Shown: piece after piece, positions 63,734-64,000 of the stretch
Position numbering within the stretch: the first letter of the stretch is position 1
How the letters are laid out: the number at the start of each line of letters is the position of its first letter
Assembly (NCBI RefSeq): GCF_011046535.1
Contig: NZ_CP049257.1
Span: 4,340,001 to 4,404,000, forward strand
Direction: 5' to 3'
From: Nocardioides anomalus
Lineage (GTDB): Bacteria > Actinomycetota > Actinomycetes > Propionibacteriales > Nocardioidaceae
Length of the DNA stretch: 64,000 nucleotides
Notes under the pieces: model-generated
What the model was told of the DNA's origin: nothing
The model's database searches: none
The model's input: the letters and a program-made list of their open reading frames with translations, nothing else
Made by a program: the position numbers and the translations under genes

Positions 63734-64000
63734 CGGGTGGCCTCCTTCGCGCCGGTCGTGGCGGTCGTGCTCGCGGTGGGCGCGTCGGCGCGCTCGAGCT
63801 GGGCGCGCCGCAGCCGGGCCTCGCAGTGGTCGAGCCAGCGCACCTCGGCCTCCGCCGCGAAGACCAGCGAGTCGAGGACCAGGCTCCACGCCATGTCCGC
63901 GGGGTCGGCGAGGTCGGTCGGCCGGGCCCGCTTGAGCCGGGTGTAGTCCTGCAGTGCCGACATCGTCGCGCTGCGCTGCTGCTGGATCACGCCGCCCACG
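63730..64000 (-). CDS. PadR-family regulator, C-terminal part only
   Basis: The last 89 or so residues of a gene running off the right edge. The segment LVLDSLVFAAEAEVRWLDHCEARL resembles the C-terminal helical dimerisation domain of PadR regulators; the winged helix is outside the window. It overlaps the ABC ATPase start by 4 bp, and PadR genes often sit in front of FtsX-type exporters they repress. The assignment rests on the tail and the context. Confidence 0.6.
   Translation of the reverse strand, partial: VGGVIQQQRSATMSALQDYTRLKRARPTDLADPADMAWSLVLDSLVFAAEAEVRWLDHCEARLRRAQLERADAPTASTTATTGAKEATR

Overview
The window is high-GC actinobacterial chromosome. Many genes start with GTG, most intergenic gaps are short or are 4-base NTGA overlaps, and the gene set (GTP-type PEP carboxykinase, bacterial proteasome activator, SigK/RskA, acyl-CoA carboxylase with a separate beta subunit) fits Propionibacteriales, most likely a Nocardioides-like organism. 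That placement is inferred from gene content. I see no phage, insertion sequence or CRISPR array.

Layout. 1-9 kb: a truncated phenylacetate-CoA ligase, a sugar-dehydrogenase-type lipoprotein, an MMPL exporter, secreted proteins of unknown role, a HAD enzyme, a SigE-family sigma factor with a membrane partner, and a PAP2 enzyme. 9-14.8 kb: a secreted phospholipase-D-like protein, an HTH-TPR regulator, tRNA-Arg, and pckG with its terminator. 14.8-18.5 kb is the most unusual part: a 6C-type small RNA, a 42-residue secreted peptide gene divergent from a second HTH-TPR regulator, a TrmB/LuxR-like regulator directly behind it, a C-rich double hairpin, a second secreted peptide gene of 48 residues, and tRNA-Ser(GCT). 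Both peptide genes are short, and both peptides end in a Trp-containing tail. I propose this as a candidate peptide-signalling locus.

18.5-32 kb is mostly housekeeping: tRNA-Ser(TGA), a coiled-coil pair, a biotin-carrier gene with a frameshift, a nitrilase-type hydrolase, MobA with its DUF6457 neighbour, a quinone oxidoreductase, the proteasome activator, a coupled serS-HAD-GNAT-HAD-secreted protein operon, and a fused PAP2/diacylglycerol-kinase enzyme. 32.1-32.9 kb has no gene but carries three separate inverted repeats.

32.9-40.2 kb is a SigK operon: fasciclin lipoprotein, sigK, rskA, an FAD oxidoreductase fused to DUF1365, two cyclopropane-synthase-type methyltransferases and a DUF1295 membrane protein. 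It matches the content of the M. tuberculosis Rv0449c-Rv0444c locus. 40.2-46.6 kb holds a tyrosine phosphatase, a frameshifted glycosyltransferase, DUF1801, a YihY/BrkB membrane protein and an ABC-F ATPase.

46.6-55.9 kb is a nine-gene minus-strand operon (TetR, TIGR03084, AtuA-like, AtuA-type small protein, acyl-CoA dehydrogenase, SRPBCC, carboxylase beta, carboxylase alpha, acyl-CoA dehydrogenase). Every junction is a 4-base overlap. It probably degrades a branched or terpenoid acyl-CoA. Two of its genes contain short in-frame patches of atypical composition with repeats. 55.9-64 kb: two TIG-repeat surface proteins, a SET-domain protein, and an FtsX-type ABC transporter downstream of a PadR regulator cut by the right edge.
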